64,000 nt of DNA, from positions 496,001 through 560,000 of the forward strand of contig CAJQUW010013658.1 in NCBI GenBank assembly GCA_907163375.1, written 5' to 3'. Of the stretch, positions 13,208-23,385 are shown in pieces. The position numbers were made by a program, and so were the translations under genes. The first letter of the stretch is position 1. Each line of letters begins with the position of its first letter. This DNA comes from Prostheceraeus crozeri. Taxonomy: Eukaryota > Platyhelminthes > Polycladida > Euryleptidae. The notes below the pieces were generated by a model, which was given only the letters and a program-made list of their open reading frames with translations, was not told the origin of the DNA and made no database searches.

Positions 13208-14504
13208 TTGACGGGCGGATCAATTGTGTAACAGAGTAAAACCCGACACCAAGAACTATTCATCGATAAATTAATCAAAAGTCACGTGCACACAGCATAC
13301 TGCGAAGCAATAACGATGACGTAATTGCTGAATCACGTATTCCACAATTCCATAGACAAGTCTAACCCAAAGGAGCAGGAATACACGACACTAGACGTAC
13401 GAAGTGAAGCGAATGCAACTTTGAATTTTGACTGACAATATTCCTGCTACCGATACCTTGCTTGCATGTGAGAAGAGTCATGAGAGATAGTGCGGATTAG
13501 GAGACATTCTGATCCAAAAATAAGAAATTATCAGTTCTCGGGAGGAAAGAAAAGTTAATAAGCAATTCCACTTTCTGAAGTTTTCTATCAAACTTTCTTC
13601 CTCACGTTCATAGTAATGAGTCACTGTCCATGCATTTGTTGCTATATCAAAACATGTTCAAATTTTTACTGTTCAACCCTCAACAAACACTGACCGAGAC
13701 AGTGAATTATTGAAACCGAAGAAGCTTTGGTCATTTATATACAATTATGGACCCAATGCGTGCTAGATACAAAGAACCCAATGTGAACAGTTACGAATCC
13801 TAATTCGTTCCTCAAATTTAACGCTCAAATGTAGACAATTAATTCGTTCTGCTTTATGCATTGAAGTGAAGGTTAAGCAGAAACGAGATGCATCGCAGAA
13901 AATCGAATCAACCTGGAGTTTTGACCAAGAATGTGCAGAAGCTCGGGACAAGAACATAGCACGAACAAAGCAAGTATGTCTTCAGGTTCGATACAATGAG
14001 CTTTACTCAAATGCTACAAATCAATGTAAAGATGCATTTACCACACCCTAGGCGAATGAGTCTGGAGATACAAAATGAAAATGTTCTCGTAAATGCAATG
14101 GCAATTTGAAAAGGTGAACGTGAATGATGCCACAATAGTTCCAATGCGAGATAACGGAATGAGTCATTTTGTGCAAATTCTGATTCTGCTTTTGTCGATA
14201 TTCTCGTGTATCAGTTCACAATTTCACGAATGAACAGAATGGGTTCATCAGCAACTGCCAGCTCTTTTCACTGCAGTTAAGTAAAAAATATCATTGCTTT
14301 GACGTATTTTTACTCCCTGAATGTGGAGTTAACTTCTTTGACAACACTTAAAAGTCTGATGAATCCTCTCCTAAGGTCTTCCCCAACCACGTGCAAATGT
14401 AAATACCAGAGTGAAACTTTACCTCAAAGAGCGGACCATAACCACTGGATATTCGATGGATTCGAAAACATGGAAGTCGGGGTTGGCAATACAAACTCAA
14501 CCTT
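13208..14504. other. Non-coding, nothing recognised
   Basis: No exon, RNA gene or element end is visible. Two short overlapping frames on opposite strands near 13.76-14.05 kb (61-64 codons) have no recognisable content. Confidence 0.55.
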
Positions 14505-14640
14505 TTTCTGGAGCGTTGTGATCTTTTAGCCCGGTTGCCCTTCCTGCCAACTTCCGATGACACTTCCGGGGCTCGACCTCCGGACCGAAGAATCGCTTGA
14601 CGGAGACCGTAACTACGAAGTCAATGTGAGGGCAGTTGCC
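14505..14640 (-). repeat. tRNA-derived SINE-like fragment
   Basis: This stretch matches the stretch at 61,755-61,880 block by block. Both have GAGCGTTGTGA, then an (A/T)CTTTTAGCCCGG or TTCTAGTCCGG block, CTTCCTG, CAACTTCC/GACTTCC, AATGACACTT or GATGACACTT, a B-box-like (inverted) cytosine-rich block, and ATCGCT. Read on the minus strand it has the order B box then a 'CAGGAAGGGCA' body, as in tRNA-derived SINEs. It is clearly related to but diverged from the 61.8-kb copy. The A box is not convincing here. Confidence 0.5.
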
Positions 14641-16425
14641 CTATCGATTCACAATTTTCCCAATACTCTGAGAAGAATTTATTTACTGCGTTTGTGTTAT
14701 GTCACGTGGTAAAAACAGGATTTGAAGTCGCTTGGCGCTGCAGCGCATGCGAGTATGTCTTGTAATGACAACCATGAGAACATGGGAACTCATTCGTGTA
14801 ACCACAAACTGAAAGTGAGCTGATCTCTGTCTTCCAGTATTTCGTCATGACGGAGTCGATATCGACTCAGACCCGTTTTTGCGAATTCATTATTCTGTCT
14901 CGAGATCTGCTTTCAAACTGCTTATGAAATCGAACATTCTCCATTGTAATTGGCCATGCGGCAGTGTATCGTCTCTGTCATTGAGACCTGCTACTGGGGC
15001 ACCAACAACGTTCAAATACAAGTTGTGTGACAGAATAGGAGGCAAATGAGCGCTGTCATATGCGACAGTCTCGTTTACTGTAAAAAAACACACTATTAAT
15101 CAGTGACATATTGAGGAGTTTCCCCATAGAAATGGATGCAAACCTTGCATTTTCGTTATGTAAACAGAAATCGAGTCTCATTTAGATAGCAGAAAATAGT
15201 TCATTCCTCGAACTATGGCAACTTTTGCTTTGAACATAAAGCTTCCAATCTGGGGTACATGGAATGTTCTCAGCAATGAATTTAGCACCACAATCCATGC
15301 TCTATCTATCAACCTAAAAATAAAATAATTAAAAATTTAATTCAACACGTATGTGCAGATTGAATCAAGTTCTGAGCATTGTTTTACAAGACATGTGAAA
15401 TGCGTAACAGCTATTTTCTTGAGAGAGGAAATATCAACTTTTCCTCCCGCAGCTATGTTGTACAGCCCGAGCGCAGCAAGGGATGCACAGATAGCTGATG
15501 GAGGAAGCGTTTAGTTCCTCTCGAAAGAATGTAGCTCTTCATTTTGTGCCTCATAGATGTCTATTGCTCATTATGAAATTGATGGCTATGCCGCGAAATC
15601 TATGAATGAGTAAGTCAAGGAACTATATGGATATCTTGGTAGTCTCCGGCTAATCACAATTTCTTTATAGACTTCTATGATTTGTCCTTTGTAGGAGTTA
15701 ACATAGAAAAGTTAAGCGCGGGTGGAAAAGTTAGCTTCCTCATCCTGTAAGACTAAAAAGTTGATTTTTCCACCCGGCAGTTTGCATAAGAGAGATATCT
15801 TTTCAGTCTGATACAAAATGAAAATGTTATAACCACAAGTCCACTGCACAACAGATCCAGGACGAGGCTTTTCGGAGTGATCTTCATTAATAGATTGCGT
15901 GTTGAATATCTCATTTAACTTTGCTATCATTGGTCAGATCAGTTAATGAAAATTCTCATCGATATGATCATCAAAAATTTTCGCCGCCATATCAATTATG
16001 AATAAACAATGGATATTGTAGGCCTGTAGACGTACGATTTCGGTACACAAGTAGCGGATTGATCAATAGATACCGCACTCTGTAGCCCTCCAGATTCCTT
16101 CATTTTCAGATGATCTCCTGAGTCTCCACAAGTAGAGATGCTATCTATTACATATGATAGCACGTACTCCGCAATCAGTTGCTATCAAATCGAACCACAG
16201 ACAACCCGTCAGCAATCGTGTCTCCGCGCCGTAGACTGTGAATGCACCTTGCTTCTTTGAACGCATAGACATCGAACAGTGCTATGAATGCATCGGGAAT
16301 CGGGATTAGACTTGTCTTCATGCTTGGAGGTAATCAATTGGTAACATAACTGATAAGTTCTTTCATCATTGAACAGTGCCTAGGTATGATGGATGCGTTC
16401 AAAACTGTGCTTCGAATAATCAATG
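14641..16425. other. Non-coding; small hairpin at 15,720-15,775
   Basis: No gene seen. A 10-bp inverted repeat, GGGTGGAAAA at 15,720-15,729 and TTTTCCACCC at 15,766-15,775, forms a hairpin. A related motif, AACTTTTCCTCCCGCAG, lies at about 15,437, suggesting a small worn fold-back repeat family. Confidence 0.45.
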
Positions 16426-16484
16426 TAATAAAAATACCACACCGAATAAGAAGATGTATTGGAAGATATGTAAAAAAGATAAAG

Positions 16485-16525
16485 TCATGACGCTTCGGGT
16501 GATGCTACAACCATTATCAAGTGAG
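16485..16525 (-). ncRNA. Hammerhead-ribozyme-like fold in Penelope 3' end (left arm)
   Basis: On the minus strand: CTTGATAATGG, a loop, CACCCGAAGCGTC and ATGAC. This resembles the type I hammerhead order CUGANGA - stem II - GAAAC - stem III - GUC reported for Penelope-like elements, with GTCAT/ATGAC-type closing pairs. The core departs from consensus (CUUGAUAA in place of CUGANGA, GAAGC in place of GAAAC), so activity is doubtful. Confidence 0.4.
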
Positions 16526-17053
16526 CACAATAAAATGTAATGGACAGAACGTTGACCGTGCAAAGTTCCAGCAGTTATCGGACATGAGCACTATTAACAA
16601 GTCTGTTTGCGGTAAGTGCATCATGTTGATAAAAACCATCGCTAAGATTCAATACATAAGGTTACTTGTACTTAATAAAAGCATGTTCTAAAACTCGTCT
16701 GACAGTTAGGTTGTTAAAATGCGACAAAACTTTACAATGATCAAAATCAATAAAATGTCCAGTGTTGTGAGAATGGTAAGCAACAATATTGTTGATATGA
16801 ATAATACCCTTGCTTACCATTCTCACAACACTGGACATTTTATTGATTTTGTTCATTGTAAAGTTTTTCGCGTTTTAACAACCTAACTGTCAGACGAGTT
16901 TTAGAATATGCTTTTATTAAGTACAAGCAACCTTATGTATTGAATCTTAGCGATGGTTTTTATCAACATGATGTGCTTACCGCAAACAGACTTGTCAATA
17001 GCGTTCATGTCCGATAACTGCTGGAGCTTTGCACTGCCAACGTTCTGTGTTTA

Positions 17054-17091
17054 CTTGATAATGGTTGTAGTGTCACCCGAAACGTCGTGAC
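17054..17091 (+). ncRNA. Hammerhead-ribozyme-like fold in Penelope 3' end (right arm)
   Basis: The right-arm counterpart keeps CGAAACGTC followed by GTGAC, with an upstream CTTGATAATGG. The CGAAAC and GTC parts match the hammerhead core, and the first core box is off consensus by an inserted base. It sits at the same distance from the arm end as the left-arm copy. Confidence 0.45.
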
Positions 17092-17143
17092 TTTTTTTAC
17101 AAATTTGCCAATACATCTTATTCAGTGTGGTATTTTTATTACC

Positions 17144-18597
17144 GTGCCTAGGTAATTATGAACGATGTGTCGTCACCAGTGCCCGAAGTAATGGGGCCTG
17201 GACCTGCCAGGTATCATCATTTCTTCTCATGACCACCTTATTAAACTTTGTCAGTCGAAGCGTACTAGAAATCGGCCATTTTCGTATTCTTAGAATCCAT
17301 GAAATCATTCATATCAACCCATTTCGTCAATGCAGAAGCGGCGTTTAACTTTAGTGAGCTAATTATTCATGGTCTTTCATTAATATGAAAATAGAGTAGC
17401 AACGTGTAGGATCTGGTCTTAGAATGAATTGATGGAGTAAATACCAGGCTGTAAATTCGATTCTATCTCTCAGTATCCTCCTGCTAATTCAAATCATGTC
17501 ATTAGATGTTCTTGAGAGCACCGACGAGCAGGTTGCTGCTTCAATTCCTCGACACTTGCAGTTCAGAGTGACATCTCTGGTGCTGACGAATTACTGCCTG
17601 GTTGTAGACAGTCCGAGCTTCAAACAATAAACAGACTGATCTTTTTATATGTTATCAGATATAAAACGATATATGAATATTTTTCATAAACACCCGTGTT
17701 CACCCTAAATCTCAGAAGAGCACACATCTCTTGCGGAGAATGGCAGATAGAAAATGTAAGATTTCCTTCTATAGTGCTGTCAGACGCTTGTCCGCTTTGG
17801 CTGGATTATGATTAACAACAGTGACATTTCTTTGGAAGATTATTTTACTAGGTAATTGCTATTCATGTTCGTCTGTGATAGTTATCAACTTCAAGGTGCT
17901 GTCGATCACTCTATATCATCCTAAGTTGCACACACCTCAGCGATGAGTGACCAACATGACTAACATGAGTTATCATAATGATGAAGTGATCAACCACAGG
18001 AGCCTCTATTGTTTGGTAATGAAAGTGTCCCTGCTTTGAAACTATATGGTCGCGTCTCGGATAAAAAGCGACACAGAAATATAGAGTTTTAAAAATATCT
18101 GCGCCTCTCGCGTTATGATTTTCAGCTCACTGGAGCAATGTTTCGATTCAATTGCTGTTTTATTTCTGGACCCCAGAAATTCTATGAGAGATCGAAAATC
18201 TATAACCATGCCATCGAAATCTAGACATAATAAAACCGACTCTTTCAGACTAAGTCAATGGTTCTAGTTCAGTTTTGAACTTCGAGATAACATTTGATGT
18301 TGATATAGCGTCACCAAAACAATCCGCATAAAGTGAGATAAACTCAAGAGCTACAAGTGGTTTGAATGTAAATAGAAATGTCCGTTAACAAATACGCTAT
18401 GTCTCATGTCGGCAACATGCGATCATGTCTGCAAACTTATAAGACGGTCTAGCACTCAGTCCTCACTTTTTTGGGTTTATGATGTTAGCGATCCGGATCA
18501 CTACATCCTCCGCAATGCATTGTTTACAGATCATATTTGAACCCAACGTGATGGTGGATTGTGATCCTTTTGGTAAGGTAGTCGAGTTCCGAGTGTT
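17144..18597. other. Non-coding, nothing recognised
   Basis: No exon, RNA gene or element end is visible between the Penelope palindrome and the next hAT target duplication. Confidence 0.55.
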
Positions 18598-18605
18598 ATT
18601 AAAGT

Positions 18606-19103
18606 TAGACTTACCAGATTTCTAGAGACTCTCACCGTGACATTTTCACCTTTTGAGAGGTGAATCCGGGACGCCCTACATTGATGAAAAGCTTATATAT
18701 ACTCAAATTATTACTTGTTTTCAAAAAAAGCAAATGTTGAAATTGAAAAAATGTAATTTTTCAAACGGTGCAACTCACATGATGACACGTAACTGACATT
18801 TCAATTCATTTGTTTGAAGTATATTTTTCGTTCGATCGTACTTTTCGTAGACTCAGAAAAGAGTTATTGCTTATAAATTTTTTGTGGAATTCTACGCACC
18901 TCAAATCAATATTGAATCTGATATATAAAAATATTACACATTTGATAGATCAAAATTGAATATTAGACACAATGATAAGAAAAATTCAGATAAAAAAATC
19001 AATATTTGAAGTATTTCATTTCATCAAATACTGACCGGGACAACAGTAACAACCGGTCGGGACCCCGGGACATAAAAGTAAAACCGGGACGTCTGGTAAG
19101 TCT
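18606..19103. mobile_element. hAT MITE with perfect 8-bp TSD
   Basis: Perfect 13-bp terminal inverted repeats TAGACTTACCAGA at 18,606-18,618 and 19,091-19,103 are flanked by identical 8-bp target duplications ATTAAAGT (18,598-18,605 and 19,104-19,111). The subterminal regions carry repeated CCGGGAC motifs: one on the left near 18,667 and several on the right between about 19,031 and 19,090, plausible transposase binding sites. There is no coding capacity; the middle is AT-rich. The length and ends fit a non-autonomous hAT element. Confidence 0.88.
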
Positions 19104-19111
19104 AATTAAAG

Positions 19112-20489
19112 TTAGATGCATTCATATTAAGAGGAAAGGCATCCATATCAACAGAGTTGCTGCATAAGCCTGAATAAGTCAGCACCGTCAAAGCCGCCCT
19201 AAAGGAAGATAATACCACCAAAGTATCGCTTTCAGACAAGCCACTCCCCAGAACTTGACCATGACATGTATTTCATTGCAATGATAAAACTAGACATGAG
19301 TTCGATAATCTTCTATTAGGTAAAGGACGATCCATCACTTTGAAAATGTGAAATCATTAGAAACCCGGTCTGAGTTAATGCGGTACATAGAACAGACGAA
19401 TGATGCAGCGAAGAAGTAGCAATATATTACTGATTCGAAGCACCAATTGTTATTATCCCAAGCATTCAAATTCACCTACGAAGTAATCTCTTCCAACAAT
19501 CAAAATTTAAAATTCACCGGCAATTTCCATAAATCTCTCCATGCATTGTAGGATTTGAATTAAATTTCAGTCTAGTCTCTAAGCGAATAGGTTTCTACGC
19601 ATCTTACACTCTAACTACGACCATTTTCTTTCTGGAACAGCGAATCTCATAGATCTATTCATGATTGCAATAATGGGACCATTGTATGACGTTGACAGAG
19701 CCGGCTCTTTACCCTAGTGTTGCCTTGACGTCGCGCTTAGTAGCGAAAACGCCCAAGTAGAGTTTCAGTAGGCAAACAGAATTCTCTTCTTCCACGCGCG
19801 GTACACACAAAGCAAATACCGCCTGCATGAGCACACGATCAAGGTGGAAGAAAATCGAAGAACAACTCGCTTAGGTGACACGGGGACACGCTTTCTATGA
19901 CGCACGTGGTCACGTGACTGTATAACGGAGAAAACAGAAAAGCAAGCTATTTTTAGTAACACATTTTCCTTCTCGATTAGCAGAGTAGGAGAAGCGAGCC
20001 AACTGCCACGGCTGGTAAGAAGTAGCAGTTGACTGATGAGTATCCTGCTGACTCAACGCGATGCGGAGATTAGAGTACCGATTTAACCTTGTGGAACAGA
20101 CATACATCAGATGATCTTTCTTGGAAAACAACCACAACTGCACAATTCCTCCGTGTAAAATATAGTTCGGTTATTGGAAATGACAAATATTTTGTATATT
20201 TACTTCACAATTCCATGAAAATAGTCCTACGAGCAGTTGCACGTATCCTCAGAGTTTGATTCAATCTAATTCAATGCTGAAGTCGAAATCTCTACAAATA
20301 GCAGAGGAAAGGCATCCGAAGTGTGGTTATTACTGCGTTTGAGAAAAAGGTTCTTAAGAAACGTATCTGTTCAGAGCAGTATGTTCAAAAGAAACCACAC
20401 CATCCATGGGAAAGCAGTGACTCTATGTACAGCTTTATTCAATCGATTTGTTTAGTAGAGAGATGATCTATCCAGACAATAATATGTAT
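19112..20489. other. Non-coding; E-box and CRE-like cluster
   Basis: No exon recognised. Short overlapping minus-strand frames at 19,765-20,143 have no known domain. This part is less AT-rich than its surroundings and holds the motif cluster listed next. Confidence 0.45.
19903..19918. promoter_or_regulatory. Double CACGTG E-box (CLEAR-like) site
   Basis: Two CACGTG boxes lie 2 bp apart (19,903-19,908 and 19,911-19,916). The second sits in the perfect palindrome GTCACGTGAC, the consensus bound by USF/TFEB-type bHLH-Zip factors. A near-CRE, TGACGTCG, lies at 19,726-19,733. The pairing suggests a regulatory site, but no gene start is seen nearby. Confidence 0.3.
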
Positions 20490-20494
20490 CTATT

Positions 20495-20920
20495 CGTCTC
20501 GATAAATAACAGATCGATACATGCGATTAGGTATGTATTCATCTTGGTAGATAACAGATCTATACCTGTCATACCTGGATTCTGGATTCGTTCTGGTAGA
20601 TAGGAGATCCATAGCAGACACAACTACTCCTCTATTTGCATGCATTTTAACAGCTAAACTTAGGTATTTATCAGTTTTGATATACATAAGTGATCTATCC
20701 AAATATCGCTGCGTATCTATCCAAGCAGGCTTTGACCGAAGACAGGGAAAGTCCTAAGTCGCAAACCTCAAAATTCCAGCCCTCCATTTTCCAAGTGGGA
20801 CAACCATTTTCTACGCCTCATGACAGCATCTACATGAACAATTTATTCAAATGGTTTATTAATTGAGCCGTCGACCTCAGTAGATGTTGTCAGATAGACA
20901 AGAGATCTACAGCACTCACA
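20495..20920. repeat. Dispersed 'GGTAGATAACAGATCTATA' repeats
   Basis: Three imperfect copies of a ~25-base motif (TCGATAAATAACAGATCGAT, TGGTAGATAACAGATCTATA, TGGTAGATAGGAGATCCATA) occur between about 20,499 and 20,615. A fourth, more diverged one lies at about 20,889-20,915 (CAGATAGACAAGAGATCTAC). The spacing of the first three is about 45-50 bp. The origin is unknown; it could be a worn tandem repeat. Confidence 0.35.
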
Positions 20921-21838
20921 TCTTTCTCGTCGAAGTTCTTAATAGTTACAATTTTTTTCTTTCTAAAATAGACAAAATCTAATGATGTTGAGTAAAAACA
21001 TCCCAAATGTGTTTGTTTATTCATGTCTTAAAACACGAGCACGATCGTTACTGTAATTCATCAGCAGCATCTTCTCGTTCGTCTGGGTACACTATCATGA
21101 TCGTCACACAAATTTTGGACAATGATATCACAACAGAGGAATAACTATCTGCATTCTGCACAGTATCGACATTTCTTAATTTCTGTTTCAGTCAATTTTG
21201 TCGAGTACATTTCACACTAGCCCATTCACATCATATCTCAGCGACAACATTCAGAAACCGATGATTTCATTACAAAGAGAAGTCAGCTTGCGGATTGGAG
21301 AGTGCTATCAGTCCTCATCAGGATTACTTCAATTAATAATTTAAATTAGTAAGCATTATATTTAAATTATAAATGGCTGCTGGGATGATTTCAATCATCG
21401 TATGAGAATTCCTCTTCAGTTAAATCGGTGAACGACTTGGCATGAGATTCTGGACGGTCATCGATAAGCCTGAAATCTGTTACGCAATAGAGATTACATC
21501 TTTTCGAAAGATGACTCACTCAGACTTCCAAATGCGTGTGAAGAAGGTTGGTAAAGACACGTTTAATGTTTATCAGTCACTCATGCCAGCATCATGGCAA
21601 GAAAAATCTATCGAGAGTTAACGAGTTCATGTCTCTAAATGAATTTGTCAGCATTCGACCGTCTCATCAAATTCATCGATCAACACATCCTATCTCGTCT
21701 TCAATACATCACTGATGAGCATGAAAGGAGAAGTTCAAGTCAGCGAGCTTGCATCAACAATGTCAGTATTTTCATCATCACGCCAAAACAAGCGAAAAGT
21801 CTTGATGATTGACAAGTCGATAAAGCAAGGTAGCTACT
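20921..21838. other. Non-coding, nothing recognised
   Basis: No exon, RNA gene or element end is visible. Confidence 0.5.
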
Positions 21839-21997
21839 GTAGTCCGGCAGCCAGAGCGAGTTTCTGCAGGGAACGAGGCCGAAAATGAGACTTTCACAGA
21901 ATGATGTACACCCTATGCCTACTACGAATTCACGCGTCTCCCGAGTTCTAGTTAGTGCCTCGTTTCCTGCAGAAATTTGCTTCGGTTGCCGGACTAC
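21839..21997 (+). mobile_element. MITE family A, best-kept copy
   Basis: This 159-bp element has long imperfect terminal inverted repeats. The left end reads GTAGTCCGGCAGCC, then GAGTTTCTGCAGGGAACGAG; the right end, inverted, reads GTAGTCCGGCAACC, then CAAATTTCTGCAGGAAACGA. Its arms (about 42 bp) surround an internal core shared with the copies at 12.65 and 13.1 kb. It encodes nothing. The target duplication is ambiguous (CTG or none), so the superfamily stays open. Confidence 0.72.
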
Positions 21998-23049
21998 TGG
22001 GCAAAACTCAGAGATCTAATAATAACAGGGTGACCGATAATAAGATAATGACCGATGGGCGTTATATTTAATCAGCAACATAGATCGTAATAGAATACAA
22101 ATCAAATGAGACTACAAAAAAAATACAATCTTTGACTATTTTTACGAGACGCTGTACACCTTGAGTCTTGTGCTAAATTGTGTGTCTGTGAAGTTTCATA
22201 CAAAAGATGCAATAAAAAAAGTGGAAAGTCAAAAAAAGAACAGTAGAAAGTCACTACAGCATGTCAAGATGTGACAAGGTGGGACCTCTAGCTATGCAGT
22301 TCATTATGCAATTCGCATTTCCCACTTGAATTGCCGTGCTGATCCTTTGATTGAGATAAGACCTTGCTTTTTCCTCCCCCGTCGATTTCCGGAGATACTT
22401 CCCGAGCTGCTTCAGGAATTTTGCAGTACATCTTCCACAGGAACCGAATTTTTCGATTCCGACAGGAACAAAAATGCATTGGGCCCCAATCTCCTGGTAT
22501 TTTTCTTCTTTCCTCGCTTAGGCTGCATCGGCAGCCACTCCTTTGCCATTTAGTGCGATGTTGGAGTAGGAAAGAGCCAAGATGTGGGTGTTATGTATGA
22601 AAACTACATGCTTCATTAATTTCTCTTTCCGCAGATATTCCTTTGTTGGTCTGTGCATCACTTTCACCATCAACTGCAGGATCATTTGCTTTCTGCCTTT
22701 AGATCGGAGCGCTCGCCAAATGTAAATAAGCATTTTTCCGCTTCACCGTCCGACACACTAAGATAATGTGACTTCGCCTTCTAGCAATATTCCTAGATCT
22801 GTGGCAAAACCGGTTTCGGCTCGGATTAGATATGTCAGTTGACTTCGACAAAGTTTTCTTGGGTGGTGCACATCTCTACTTTGATTTTAGCGCCTAAAAA
22901 ATACTGCAGCCAGGAGGGAGAGGTGTCAATAGTCGGAACATGGAATTTTGGGGAAACATAGGATTTAAAGGGAATTTGTTATCGCGCCTATCACTTTCTA
23001 AGCAAATTTCAGTCTTAGACTTAGATGCTCTCTAATATTTTAGTACTTT
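21998..23049. other. Non-coding; GC-richer patch near 22.3-22.7 kb
   Basis: The patch 22,280-22,740 contains several open frames of 60-80 codons on both strands. None has a recognisable domain and there is no clear splice structure. It may be a worn gene or repeat fragment. Confidence 0.4.
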
Positions 23050-23385
23050 AATTATTAGTGTCTCTGCCAAAAAAACTCAGTATGAAATTTGAAAGAATTC
23101 AAAAGCGTGCTTTTAAAATGATCGGTCTTCAGGAAATCGAAGTTGACAGATGCTCATCACTTACAGAAAGACGTGAGCAAATCAGCAAGAAGCTTTTTAA
23201 GAAGGTGGCCATTTGCTGCACAAATATGTTCCCAAGCGCCTCCTTTATTCTAGACATTTTGATGTTCGAACCTGCCGCTACAAAAAGCGAAAGCAATCCT
23301 TTTTCAATTATGTCACTACCCTTGTGAATTCTGACATTTCGAAAGGCACTTTCTGAAGCTTTTGAACCTTCGTGTATAATAAGAC
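23050..23385 (+). pseudogene. LINE reverse transcriptase C-terminal fragment
   Basis: The frame at 23,058 gives LPKKLSMKFERIQKRAFKMI, then a SLTERREQISKKLFKKV block. This is the usual end region of Jockey/CR1-like LINE ORF2 proteins (I..YLS..IE.IQKRALRII ... L.ERRE....F.K). After a frame change the text continues with HKYVPKRLLYSRHFDVRTCR and KRKQSFFNYVTTLVNS, matching the downstream 'RT.R...SF......' tail. The fragment is 5'-truncated, as is common for LINEs, and broken by at least one frameshift. No poly-A tail or target duplication could be placed. Confidence 0.65.

Larger units (their letters stand above)
16426..17143. mobile_element. Palindrome of two head-to-head Penelope-like 3' ends
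   Basis: A large inverted repeat: left arm about 16,426-16,782, loop about 29 nt, right arm about 16,812-17,143. The arms are highly similar by eye. Read outward from the centre, each arm starts with the end of a GIY-YIG endonuclease domain of the Penelope type (AYHSHNTGHFIDF, then VRRVLEHAFIKYK on the minus strand of the left arm). Next come a 3' untranslated part and a hammerhead-like fold. The unit is thus two 5'-truncated Penelope-like copies joined head to head, or the inverted terminal repeat unit of one element without its body. Its sequence differs from the family at 28-31 kb. The right-arm copy of the endonuclease frame is more disrupted than the left. Confidence 0.75.

Noticed and set aside
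22280-22560. Possible HMG-box-like text on the minus strand (GPNAFLFLSESKN)
   Set aside because: Only a few residues match, helix positions do not follow the HMG pattern, and stops interrupt it.
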